DNA of 64,000 nt from the NCBI GenBank assembly GCA_016801885.1, contig CM028884.1:1984001-2048000 (forward strand), in the 5' to 3' direction. The notes beneath the pieces were generated by a model. That model saw nothing but the letters and a program-made list of their open reading frames with translations, ran no database searches and was not told the origin of the DNA. Positions 25,020 to 37,700 of this stretch are shown here, piece after piece; position 1 is the stretch's first letter, and every line of letters begins with the position of its first letter. A program made the translations under genes and the position numbers. This DNA is from Toxotes chatareus. Its lineage: Eukaryota; Chordata; Actinopteri; Toxotidae.

Positions 25020-28000
25020 TGCACAAGCAGCAGCTTTTAAGTCTTATCGTGCCTGCTGGGTCCACAACACTGTGAAGCACCTTTTTTTAAATTCCTGACA
25101 GATGCTCGAATGGTGCTGAAAAAAAAAAAGCAGTGAGTGATTATACAAATCAGTCAGTGCTCAAGTGTGAGTGAATAAACACTGTCCTTCTACTGCCTCT
25201 TGTATTATTTAGATTGTTTTCAGCAAACAAATCCAGAGATAGAAGAAGAAGTATGAAAAGATGGATTAAACAAAAAAAAAAAAACACATGATTTCACTTT
25301 TCTTTTACAAAGATGATTGTAACCAACACATTCTAACATTTGGGAGGTGTGGAATAAAAAACAGAGCATGATCAAAGCTCATGTTAATGGGCTGTTCTGT
25401 TAAAGATTAGCTTGCTGCAGAAGGTCCTGCTGTGCCTGAAGTTATACTGCGAGGATCTTGTCATCCTGAAAGAAAAATTTTTTCAAATAATTTTACATTT
25501 TGGTAGTTTATGAATGTAATTTTGGAGACATCACGACTTTGGCATCTGTGAAGAAAATTCACCAGAACCAAACACTGACACTGACAATAAAAGACAGATT
25601 TATGATTTTAGTTTTATTTCAGATGACCTGTTATAACCTGTGGCATATGGTTAATGTTACTTTGGCTAACAAAGGCTGAGCTTGAGCTTCAGCCTTGTGT
25701 TTATTTAGTTTATTTATTTTGTCAAGTGTTTCTGAGCAGGAGAGACTTCCACTGTCAGCTGAACAAGATAACGTTAGCCTTGGTGAATGTTGTGTGTTTC
25801 GCTTTGCAACAAAAGATGCTTTCACAGATCACAAGTAGTAACAGTGAAATTTCAGGATATGAATATTTTGACAAAAACTGAAACTCTCCCCCTGAGTTCT
25901 GTGGACAGATCGAGAAGTTTACCTCTGAGGTGCTTCCATAAGTTTGAGATGTTTCCTCTTTTTGCTGAAAATGCTCCTTCCCTCAGTATTGCCGTATTTC
26001 TTTTTTTATTCAAGTCCTGGTGAATCTGTTGCTGCAACCACACTTGCTGCCATTCAACACTGCTACAACGAAAAAAGGCCACTTAAGAAAATGATGCAGC
26101 TCACGTCAGAGGATTTAAATCCTGCCCTGTGGTTTTTATGGTTGGCTTTGGCAGATGTCATAAAAGAGGCACACAAAACAAATATGTATTTAAAAAATAT
26201 ACATGAATATGCATTTTCATAAATACATGAAGTGAGTCAGAGCCTTATTATCATCATGGTAGCGTTTTAGCAGAACAATGTGAAATAGACATTAAAATTT
26301 TCAGTATATTTTAGTTTGTGTAGTTTTGAAAAAATATTCAAAGCATTTTTAAATTTTAATGTTAACTCTGTCAGATATCATGCAAACACAAAAGGAAAGC
26401 TCAAATTTCAGTGCCAGCAGACACAGACTCCACAGAGATGATGTGGCTTTAAAATAAAGTTCAAAACAGGCACCTGAGCTCCACTGACTGAGGGTCTGGG
26501 TTGGACTGAGGGTTCTCAGCGGGGCACATGGGCAGTTTCTGAAAATATGGGACACAAGAAGGGGACAAAATCAACAGACAGCAAACGCTGGAACTGGGAC
26601 AGATGTTTGCTCCGAAACATCAAAGACCTGAGAAATATGGAACGACTCAAAGTAAGTGAAAGTACAGAAGAAGAAATGAACAATGAAACAGCGGCTGTAA
26701 AAGAGAAAATAAGAATTTACCAATCAAAGAGGCCGATTCAGAGCGAGCTGAGACGCAGCATTAACATGCAGCCTGTGTTTATTCAAGCCTCATAGACTCT
26801 GTTCATTTCCTCAGCCCTGTTTGTTAATGTGTTATTGACTGAGTCCAAAACCAGAGCAGCTGTCTCACTGATAGATACACACACACACACACTCTCTCTC
26901 TCTCCTGATCAAAGACAGATCACAACACGTTGTTAAATGATGGATACATACATCTTCTGTCTGTTTCAACATCTCCTCCACGCACCACATCACAGACCCA
27001 TCCAACAATAATGACTGTGAGAGATGTGAGATTACATTGAAGTGGTTGTATCAGACGAGCAGAGGGACTCTTGTTATTTCATTAATTATCTGCACAAAAT
27101 GAAACAAGTGGCAGGACTAGGACAGGAAGGGAATTTCATCCCTTTTTAATGGAAATAACAGGAGTGTCTTGATCTCGTCGGAGTCTGTCCCACATTTTAA
27201 AGCCAAAATATGTCCTAATCGAGACTGTGACAGAGTTGTGCGTGTGACAGTTTTTATTGACTTTAAGTAGTCTTCAGTAAAATCTTTAACACAAATCTGA
27301 CCCATTTAAAAAGTCAAGAGATTCTCCACAATCACCACCTGTGGTGTCTTAAACCGGTCAGACACTCTACAGATACGACCCAGTTTAGCTGTAAACTGCC
27401 CCCCCCGCCCCAAACAAAGTGAAGCCTGCGGTGGAGGCAGCTCAGCGTCACCACCCGTGCTCCGAGGCTCTGATCTCCTATCAGCTGCAGGAAACAGACG
27501 CACACCTTGGGGCTGACGCCAGAGCTTTCCCATCCAAGGGTAAATTGGATGGTTAAGCCCTGCTCAGTAAATGCTTGCTCTGGCAATTGGCCACATATGA
27601 GGCTCCACAGTGGGAGTACCACGCTCAGAGGCAGGTGTAAAATGAATCTGTAATCAGACGCATTATTTGGACGCAAAGGGTTCTGGTACAGGTAAATGTC
27701 TGGTTTTTGGTCAGCTCCTTCATGGATGATTCCTCGTCTCTTTATGATCAGCTCAGATTGGTGCACATGCTCATGCAGCAGGTTTCTCATCCGCACTGAC
27801 CATCAGTTTCACCTGTAAATAACTGTCACTGATGAACGGTAAATCTGTGAGAACATGCCAAATAAAGTAGTCTGTAATGATCTGTGTGTCCACTGCCTGC
27901 AGGAACCTGGGTCTCTGCCTTGTGTTTCTGATGTGCGATGGGATGTTGTGTGGAGCAGAATGATGGATGCAGGGTTACAAGGCTGGATTTTAGTCATTAG

Positions 28001-28751
28001 TGTGTGGTTAGAAATGTCAGTGGGATTTTGAATGACGCTTGAACAGAACCCAAAAGTTTGGTTTCACTTCAGCTTCCTCTATTAACCTAAACGACTCCCA
28101 TCTTCTGCGTTGTTACATTTCCCGTTTTTTCGACTTAATTTCCAAGTAAAATCAGGTTGATGAGAGAAGAGAGACTGACTCAAAACAGAAAAGCTGTGGC
28201 CGTAAAACCAAAACATCGAGCTGAAAGAAGCTGAACTGCTAAACTGGTGATAATTCTGTCAGATTTTCACTAAAAACATCGAGTCATCTGACCTGTTATT
28301 GAAAGAGTACTCCACTGATTTACCATTACACTCCTAATACTGTCAGACTGGACTGCCAGAAAAAAAAATCAATGAAGCAGAAACAGAGATATCATCTGTC
28401 CATCCATTACCCACAATACATCCCGATTGCTGACAGTTCAGCTGGAGATTTGGGTGGTGTGTTAGCAGCAGCTAACACCAGCCCTGGTAACTTTGTGTGC
28501 TCTTTTTCCTCTGAAATAAACTCAGTGACCTCCATGATTTCATGACTTTGCACGTCCAAGTCACTGATCAATTACTTTGTATTTGTATTACTTTCCTTCC
28601 ATCACTGTTGGATGGAATACATCCAGCTGCAGCACCGACAATGTGAATAAAATAGTTAACTGGGAATAGGATAGGAAACTGATTGAATGCTTTGATGTCT
28701 CTCTCTATATATAATGTCTGGAACAAATATCTCCAAACTGTAGGATACTGG

Positions 28752-28787
28752 TTTCCACTGGTGATGGAATTCCATCACTAGTGGAAA
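28752..28787. other. 36-bp near-perfect palindrome
   Basis: TTTCCACTGGTGATGGAA followed directly by TTCCATCACTAGTGGAAA: 17 of 18 positions are self-complementary with no loop spacing. No terminal repeat of a larger element was recognised around it. Confidence 0.85.
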
Positions 28788-31700
28788 GTGCTCAGGTGCT
28801 GGGTTCCAGACACGTGTTCATTTTCAAATCATTTCTCCATTCAAGAGAAAGAAGAAAGAACATATGGAGGATGAGGAGCCTCCAGGGGGCAGACAGAGTT
28901 CAAAGCACGGGGTTCCAAATCGCGTTCTCACGCTCCGTGTCGTTAATGCTATTGTACATGGCAAGAGAAATAAAACCGCTGCCATGGTCCCCATCAGATC
29001 ATCTAAAGCATTATGGGATGTGGATTTCCAATTTGAAACCTTATTGTTATGCTGTATTGTTATTAGGTATCAGAGGAGAATGTCTTTAAACAGTCGTCCT
29101 AGGAAATGTCATGTCATCACTGAAGTTCTCCTTGTACCTACAGCTTTTCATATCAAAGACTACGACAAATGTGTTTTCACCTGCACAGACCCACAGGACA
29201 TACATTCAGTTTTCCCTGAGAAGAAAACAAAAGGGGATCCAGTCTCACCACAAGTAAGAGCTTTAAATTCAAGGTGAATGAACAGGTTTGATTTGATGGC
29301 AGTTTGCAGCTGATTCTGTTTAAAGGCTTCATAGTACCTGAAATCAGATCTGACAGCAGGTGGAACATCTGAGGTTTAGCACACTTTACTACACACTGGA
29401 TTGAGCTCTACAGTGACAAGATTTAAAGGAGAGAAGAGATGTGAGGTGGTTTAACAGCAGAGCTACAGGAATATCCTGAGGTTTCCTCTTGTCAGTGAGG
29501 AAGTGCGATGCACAAAAATATAGACTGTTAATACAGAAAATTCTAATTCGCTGATGCTGATTTTTGAAATCCACATGGAGATAATGGCATTGATGACAGT
29601 GAAGCTGCAGCTGTTATTATGCTGTGACTCAGACTGCAGTCAATACAGACAATAAAGGAACATAACTCCAAATGAACCCAGGATTCTGATATCAGCTCAC
29701 TGGCATCACCTCTTTTATGTCAGACGGACGTAAGCACTAAGATGAGGAAGACAAGGGACGAAGTTATCTGAGCCAGTGGATTAGCAAGATAGTAACCAAT
29801 CAGTGCTTTGTGAGCGTCCGCACTAACAAACAGAAGGAAAGAAAATCAGAACAGACCGAGAGCACAGACCCATAGCATGATGCTCCACCAATCACCGAGC
29901 AGCCACAGTCACAAAGAGCAACAAGTCATGTGATCTATCCTATACCACAACACGTGATCCCAGCTGATGGAGAACCCTCTCTGGTCTACTTCCAAGTGTT
30001 AAAACATACCGACACACAGACAGTTAGAGTGAATGTCATTTGGACACAGTCTCGGTCTCAGACACTTGGAACTGAGTCCCTGGATAGAAGAAAGAAAAAC
30101 ACTTCATCAACACATCATCCATCTGCTCCTCTCTCCTGTTTTGAAAATGCCACAGCGCCTCCACTGTTTGTTTTATTGCACTTGTGTCAGTGAGTGTCGT
30201 GTCATTTAGCGCCACATTCTGATTTGTTGATTTTGGTCCTGGCAGCAGTCACATTGTGAGAATGTGAGATTTTTGACGCGTGCTTTAGTTTTTAGTCTCC
30301 AAAGCTGGATGTGTCTGGCAGTGAGATCTACAGGTTAACTGACAACTACAGATTTCACGTCTCCACCATGGTGAGGTCCAACCGTCACCTCCTTTTTATC
30401 CTGTCTCTACCTGCTGGTCATCATTCATTACAATGCTGTCAATTTGCAGTCTAATAATATCATGATAATGTTATACATTATTATTATGTATCACTTTCCA
30501 AAACAGAATTTTGTGCTTTACGATAAAAACTAATCACATTATAAAAGAGAAGCTGTGTAAAACAAACTAAAATGCTGTAAAGTTAAATCACTGAAAAACA
30601 ATGTTTAACCAAAGAGGGTTTTTTTTTTTTTTTTTACCGGTGATTTAACAGCTGAGGCAGACTTCGCTGTGTGCTGCCTTCATCTGCTCAGGAAAGTTAT
30701 TTCCAAAGTCCAGGAGCCTCTGTTTACTGAGGTTTCCGCCATGATCAGTTATTTCTCTGTAAAAGGAAAGACAGGACAAATAAACAGAAGAAGAGGTGAG
30801 ATGCAGCCTGACTGGATGACTGATCTAATTTACCCACATGGGTCAATGACATCACCAACACCGTCCAATCAGTGAGTGTACCTGTCAGTCTGTATAATAT
30901 CATGTTCAGAGCTCTTGGTGTGAATGTGACAAGCAATGATGAATCATTGTTTCCTTGGTCTGGTCTAAAATGAGCTGAGCTACAGATGTGAGAAACTTAC
31001 ACAATCAGTTTGTGCTTTGAAACTCCGCTACACGAGTTTCTACTTATTGTTCAATATAAGCCACTGTCAAAATTGTCTGTTTGATTTTCCTGAGGGCATG
31101 ATCTCTTCATTGAATGGAAAAACTAAAACGGCTTAGCACAGATCAGTCATTTTACACTTCCTCTACTGCCCTTTATGGCTTATTTCATAGATCTGGAATT
31201 CACACTAACACATTTATCAAAAGCTCCAATTAAAGAGAAGAAAGTCTTTAATCTTAAAACTAAATAAATAAATTAAAAAATCAGAGGTGAGCATTAATAT
31301 TGCTTGTGTCCTTTCCAGCAGCTTCTAATGAGGAATTTCTTAATCTCAAAGGACTCTGACGCTCTGAAGGCTCCTGTGTCACAGTACAAGCCCTCAGTGA
31401 GTTCACAGAATGAACGTGGGAATAATGAGGTAGGCTGGCACAGACACTGAGGGTCACAGTCACAGTCAGGACTGGATACTAAACCACTGTGTTAGTACAG
31501 ATCAAGTGTCTGATCCGTGTCTCTGTGTCTGATGCTGAATTAAATTTAAATTTATTTATTTTAGTTTAGACATTTAACATCTGGGATCTTTTGCTCCTTT
31601 TGCTTTTGTTTTGTTTCTGGAAGTATTGTACTGTAGGCGCTGAAACGCTATTATCTCACTTGGCATCTCCCATAATTCCTCTCTGATTCTGAACGTCTGG

Positions 31701-31884
31701 AAAATTTTTGTTTTAGACAAAGTGAATGTCTTTTTGAGCAGTGGCAGCAGCTAACACCAGCAACAGCTTTTCAAATTTAGAGTGAACCAGCCCTTTCAGA
31801 AGAAACCCAGTGGGAATGACAGTGACACAGGCCTATAATCCCTCTAACACAGTGAAACAATAAGGTCAGACACACACTTCCATG

Positions 31885-34571
31885 CATCCTTTATTCCATT
31901 ATAAGCATTAAAACATCCATTGTGCTGCTTTTCTTGCAGCAAACACCACGTCTGACAATCTGTTTCATGGCATATTTAAGGCTTATTTCATCTGTTTTAC
32001 ACACTATTACAAAATCTGATTCTACTAGCATCATCTTCACTTGCATATCGTGAATCCAGTGTTAAAATCAATGAGACTAACCTGCCCTGCGTAAAAGGGC
32101 TAATATGTATAGAGAAGATATTGACGTATATACCGTTACGGAGGATTATCATACAAACCAGCGTCAGAGACTGTAAATCTATCAACATTTAGACTGGAAA
32201 GCCTCGTAAAAACGTCAGTATCAAAACAATGATCAGGACCAAAGCAGGGTCTTCATTTCCTGTAAAAAGAGGAGCTAGAGGAAATACACTAGAGATGATC
32301 GGCCCAAAATCAGCTATAATCACATTAATACCCAACTGACAAACTTCACTTCACAGCAATACACGGATCAGTCAAACGATCATCACGAGTTGCTAGGCAA
32401 AGATGCCTCAAACATAATCTTTCCCCCAAAACACGTTTTCAGCATTTTCTTCAGTGTGACAGTGTTTCACTTATTTTTTATTTTTTTTGGTGTTTTACCT
32501 CAGTGTGACTGAAACGTCATTTAGTGTTATACTTTTTTTTTTTTTTTCCTCTCTCGTTTGTACAGGGCTAAGAACAAATCGTTGAAATACAGTTGACACA
32601 AGCAGAAATGTCTACAGCTGTAAGAGGTGGTCTGCACGTTCTGCTTATTTCCAGAACATTTTATTTCCCCTTTGTGGTTCTCTCTGATGTCTCTGCTCTT
32701 ATCGCAGCTTGAACTCCGACCTGTCCGGAGGCTCAGCGGACAGCAGTGTTGTTAAAAAGAGGACATGAGGCCGATTCCTCTCCTACTGCAGGCAGGAACA
32801 CAAAAAAAGGGGGACGATGATGATGATCGGGCTGGATTTGGTTTTAGTACCATAGTAGTCATTTCTGTATTCCCCAAACTGTCTGGCTTTCACACGAGCG
32901 ACTGATTGATTCATCTGATGAATAGCAGCAGTTATCAGTCCCCCTGAAGACCACGAGAGCCCCCCGTGAAATGTGACATGTGTACAAACGTAAGGCTTTA
33001 TCTGTAGTGTGAAATGACTGATAATTTAAACACACAACCCAAACCCGGCAACGGTAGGCTGACCTTAAACACCTTGACATGGAGTGGGGTTCACAGTTCC
33101 CTGTTAAACCCAGCGCCACGCTCCCTGGCTTCAGTTTACAGTACTGAGTCAAGAGTGTTCCTGTTTGAAACAGCTGTCAAGTCTTGTTTACCACATGATC
33201 TCCAGTTAACAAAAGCCCAGCCCTGATACCTGCTGCTCTCTCTTCTATTGAGGTAAGCTTCTGTATGACCCCAACATCTGGGATACTCATCGCTGCGTTG
33301 CTCAGCGGCAACAGTACACACCTGGTGTGACACAATTTACAGGTGCAACAAGTCTTGATGCACATGTTCATGTGACCTGTTGAGGTATTCTACAAATCAT
33401 TTAGGTCCTCTGATAAATTCAGGTTCACGCAGCTCTTTACCATCGTGTTGCAATGGTGTATCATTTGTACAGTTATTGAGAACAGGAAAACCAGTTCTAA
33501 CTGTCAGCACGTCACTGGAGTCAGTCCTGATCATGCTGATGGTGTGCTGAATTTATCAGTGGCTCCGAAATATTCAAAGACTTGAGTCATTTTCTGCCAG
33601 AATTATGTGTGAGTGTGCCAAAAAGCAAGGAGTGTCATAAATTGCTATATTTCTCAGTGAAGTTTGGTGCTGCCTTCCCCATGTATGTGAGAGTAGCATG
33701 CACCAGGACAACGGAGATCACAGCTACAAAGGCCAGATGTGCAGGGGCGCACTCTGGTTAAAAGCTTTTAAACACACTCACAAAAAAAAAAAAAAAAAGT
33801 TCTAACAGCAAGTAAGAAAAAAACATGGAATGCCAATAACAAAAGAAACCAACATATACATCTTCAAACACAGAAAAAAAAAAAATCATTACCTGAAAAT
33901 GTCTGCACATTCAAAGTGCAACTGTTTAATCAACCCTGAATGGTAACTTAAAAATACATAAAAAGTAAAAAACCATTGTATCTCGAGGTGCAAAAATTGA
34001 TACTTCTTCACCTGGTATAAAAGAATACAAAAATCAAGCTTGGACACTGCAAAGACTCTCAGTCCAAAGGAAAGCAGGGATGGAGGGAGAAGCAGAGGGA
34101 AGAATAAGGAAATGTGACAAGCTGAAGCTCACAGTGCGAGACACTGACATAGAAAGTGGACAGGGGGACAGAGTCAGTGGAAGGAGAGAGGGAGGCTGAG
34201 AGCTGGAGTGGGAAATAAATCCAGATTGAGCAGCGAGTGCAAACACCATCTAGGCCCGGGCTCATTGGCAAACTGGGTCCACATGTAGGAGCAACAGCCT
34301 GGTTTTAGGGACACTACATTTTAAGCCAAAGCTGCACGCCTTGCTGGGACTGGTCTTGCGCTCAGCTGCACCTCAACAATCTAAAAACCACCTCCTGTTC
34401 CAGTCCACTACATGTTCCCACCCTGAAGTGGCTCCAAGGACAGGGGAGAACAGTGTGATCAGTTTTCTCCAGGCCTGCCCCCCTTTTGCCAAGAGAGGAA
34501 GTTGGGAGATGATAAGGAGGAGGCTTCGTGAGTGTGTTGAGATGAACCCTGGCCCGCTGGCTGAGCTCCCC
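31885..34571 (-). other. abhd17c: Probable abhd17c 3' untranslated region (extent uncertain)
   Basis: Sequence downstream of the TGA on the minus strand has no coding signature. Candidate polyadenylation signals (AATAAA on the minus strand, TTTATT on the plus strand) occur at about 32.66 kb and 31.89 kb, so the 3' end may lie at either. The poly-T run near 32.53 kb (poly-A in the transcript) is genomic. Which signal is used cannot be told from sequence alone; only the start of this region, directly after the stop codon, is firm. Confidence 0.4.
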
Positions 34572-34791
34572 TCAGGAGGTGGGAAGCTCGAAGGAGATGA
34601 ACTGCTTGAGTCTCTCCAGGTACTGGGCGTACAGTTCAATGTCGTTGTGGCCGGCTCCCTCCACCCACAGGGGCTCGACGGCGCGGGGGCAGCGCTCGTA
34701 CATGGCCAGACCGTGAGAGAAGTCGATGACCTCGTCCTCCGTACCGTGGATCACCAGCACTGGGGATGCCACCTTCGATACCTTGTCAATA
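34572..34791 (-). CDS. abhd17c: abhd17c coding exon 3 (terminal)
   Basis: Acceptor CTCCACAG|T ATT GAC AAG restores codon 222 as AGT (Ser) and continues IDKVSKVASPVLVIHGTEDEV with Asp241 of the triad. GLAMYERCPRAVEPLWVEGAG follows, with His270 just after, and the frame ends QFISFELPTS then TGA at 34574-34572. The open frame also reads upstream into the intron, but the splice acceptor and the phase-matched join to exon 2 fix the boundary at 34791. Confidence 0.97.
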
Positions 34792-37700
34792 CTGTGGAGG
34801 GGGAAGAGACAGAAAGAGATTAAGGGTAAGAACAAGAGACAAAACATGAAATCCTTTTAATCGCCTGTTGGAATGGATTAGACCACTGACCACTCATAAC
34901 ACATTTTTGAAATGGACAATTTTGACTTACTGTGGTAAAACAGGAAGCCTGTCTCAATGCAGAGTACAGCAACTGGTTGAAAACTCCAGACCAAGTGAGC
35001 AGGAGCTTTGAGTTGAGATCATTGTGTCAACAGCTCAAAACTTAATTCGTTGACACAACAGTTTTGGAACAAATATCCCAACAACCAGGGTTTGGCTGTT
35101 CTCTGCCATCCCCGCTGGTTCATGTGAAATGCATGCTGGGATTCTTGTCTACCACACGTTTGCACATAAATAGGCTTCCAAAATATTCTTAATAAAGCAG
35201 GCAGATGAAGAACGCTTCCTGCTGACCTGGAATCTATCTGTCGAAGTCTAAAATGAACACTTACATCCCAGGATACAACAACAGCAACATATTCAAGCCA
35301 CTATGTACAGTGTGTGAGAACCCTTGTGTTAAATCCACACACTCCAAATGTTCTGAGGGCAGAAAAACTGATCAGAGCGCAGTTTTCACTGCCTCATCCA
35401 ACCAAGTGATCCCAGTTTCCACGACAGCTTATGTTCCTGCCTCACTCCACACACACTCTGCAGATGGTGCTGTTGATCGCAGCGGGACCCAGAGAGAGAT
35501 TTGACACTAAGGCAAGCTGGCAGTATCTTTGGGTGCCTGCAGAACGCTGAGAGCCTGAGATAGATTGCTGAGGGCTAACAGAGCCCAGAGTTTCTGACGG
35601 CCAATGTTAGTGCAACAGGCTTTTGGAGGATTATTGTGGGGATGTATTGTGGTTCTGCAGGTCCAGCATGTTAGCCAGCATATCAAAGTCTGAGCACATC
35701 ACAGAGAGAACACGTACTCTGAGAAGACCACGGTAGGACTGGAGATACAACCAAAGTGTGGCTGCACTAGCTGTAGAAAGGACAGGTGGATGAGAGAAAA
35801 TGTGACGAGTCATGTTTAATCCTCTTAATCTCCAGGCTGCTCTATGATAATTCACTGTGACATGGTGACCTTTACAGGAGCTCTTCTGTTCTGACACTCG
35901 CTAGCTTCCTATTTTAGGTCCAAAATTCAACATGCATGGAAAAGTTGGATATGTGGAACCGCCGTGCCTTGTTCCAAAGACAATAACATGGATGTGTAAA
36001 TGCGTCCGTGTGTACCACACTCACTCTGAATGAGTTAAATAATGATCAGCTCTGTCTTGTGGCCTGGATGGAAATATGCAAAGCTGCAGTCCCTGCCATG
36101 CATACAAATTCCTTACTAATCATCCTCACCCATAACTAGGTGTAGAAGCTCAGCCTTCACGGTGCCCTACTGCTCACACAGAGGTTAGCTGGAAGATTCA
36201 TGCAGGGAAATCATCATGGGCTAATTTCATTCCAGATGGAATAAAAACTATTATCCTGTTCACTTCGCAACCGGGGTATACAGACTTACAGAGTTATTGC
36301 ACATGTGGCTGTCAAACATGCACATTTTTAGGTTTACAGACTATCTGACTATTAGGGCTGGGGTTTGGTAGCATTTTCTTAAATGAGCCCAGAATCTAAT
36401 CTGCTTCTAAAATCATAACCCTGATAAAAATCTAATTACATTTAGGATTCACCAAGTAGCTAAAGATATAAATAAATAAAACTCAAGGGTTCAGTGTAGA
36501 TGTCTAATTACCTTTTGTTGGCTTAGAAGGACAAACTGCAGTTTCAGCCTAATTACAGCTGACAATGAGTAACTACAGCAGCCTGTAACAAAACCAGCAG
36601 AAGACATGGATGTTGATTAAATATGTATCTGGCATATTAGAATAACAGCTGTAGCCCTTCTGTAACCCTGTAACTGTAACCCTTTCAACACCTATGCTTG
36701 TCTGAAGCATAAATTTGTGAAAGGTAGTCAAACGATTGTTTTTCTTGTTGTGTTTTGTTTTGATTTCGGTTGTTTTTCAAGCCACTGTTTTTCTTTTTAC
36801 AACCTTGTGCCCGATCGATCGTGGATCTCCGCTGTGTTTTCCTCCATCTTCTGAGAGTTTGGTTTGCTCCCAGACGCAGTGGGAATGGGTGGGTGGGGTT
36901 GAGTGAAGAATGTGAGGGAGGAGAGATGCAAACACTGGCACAGCTTTACAGGATAAACACTGATGTAAACTGTATTGCCTCATCTTATGCCCTGTCTGAA
37001 AATGTACCGATATAGCTTAAAGAGACCATGTACTGCCCTGCCCTGCTTTGACCACCAAATTCTAATCACTTCATCCTTGAGTGAACAGGGACTTCTGTGT
37101 CAAGTTTTAAGAAATTCCCTCATGCCGATCCAGAAATATGATGTTCACGAGAAGGGAATGGACGGACAGATGGACAATAATGCCTCTGACCAAGGCAGTT
37201 GCCACCACGAAGGCATAAAAACTGAAGGAAAGAACTGCGACTAATGTATGATATACAGAAGACAAAAAGTAGGCCAAAACTCAGCACCATGCTAGACTGG
37301 AGAACTCCTGCTATATGCTGACAGTGAGCCCCTGCTGGTTTTTATACAGGTCCAGCTGGGAAGCTTTGACACCAGACATCTTATCTTCCCACTCAGACAC
37401 ACAATTATAATTCAGAACCAGAAAACCTTGACAAAAGAGCTGCAGTATGCAAAACATGCAGTGTTAAGAGTGGCACCACCAACACTAGTAGAGGGTAAAG
37501 ACTGAAAAAGAAGCGATTTGATGGAAGGGCACGCACCCATACAGCCATGTTGAAAATGCTGGATTTAGACAGATGATTACCTAGTGGTAAAACCATTAGG
37601 TAATGTAGTGGTTTGGTTACCACAGCAGCGATGACTGCCTCAGAAGTTTCCCTGTCCATCAGTGTCCATTGCTCATGATTGTTGGTGCAGCAGAAGACAG

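Larger units (their letters stand above)
20115..31880. other. Non-coding stretch downstream of abhd17c
   Basis: No supportable gene. Holds a candidate conserved element (22.2 kb), a possible Tc1-like fragment (23.3 kb), CTG and CA microsatellites (24.8-25.0 kb), a minus-strand 154-codon frame of unknown meaning (27332-27796) and the palindrome at 28.75 kb. The rest is unremarkable AT-rich sequence. Confidence 0.6.

Noticed and set aside
24617..25075. 152-codon plus-strand frame with poly-Ala and poly-His/Thr.
   Set aside because: Produced by the CTG and CA microsatellites; no other content.
34530..34562. Plus-strand CVEMNPGP, resembling the 2A ribosome-skipping motif, just after the abhd17c stop codon.
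   Set aside because: The Asp before V/I-E-x-NPGP is replaced by Cys, the frame is antisense to the 3' end of abhd17c, and no retroelement protein surrounds it. Chance.
34341..34823. 160-codon plus-strand open frame across the last abhd17c exon.
   Set aside because: Half is antisense to the conserved exon; the rest has no recognisable domain.
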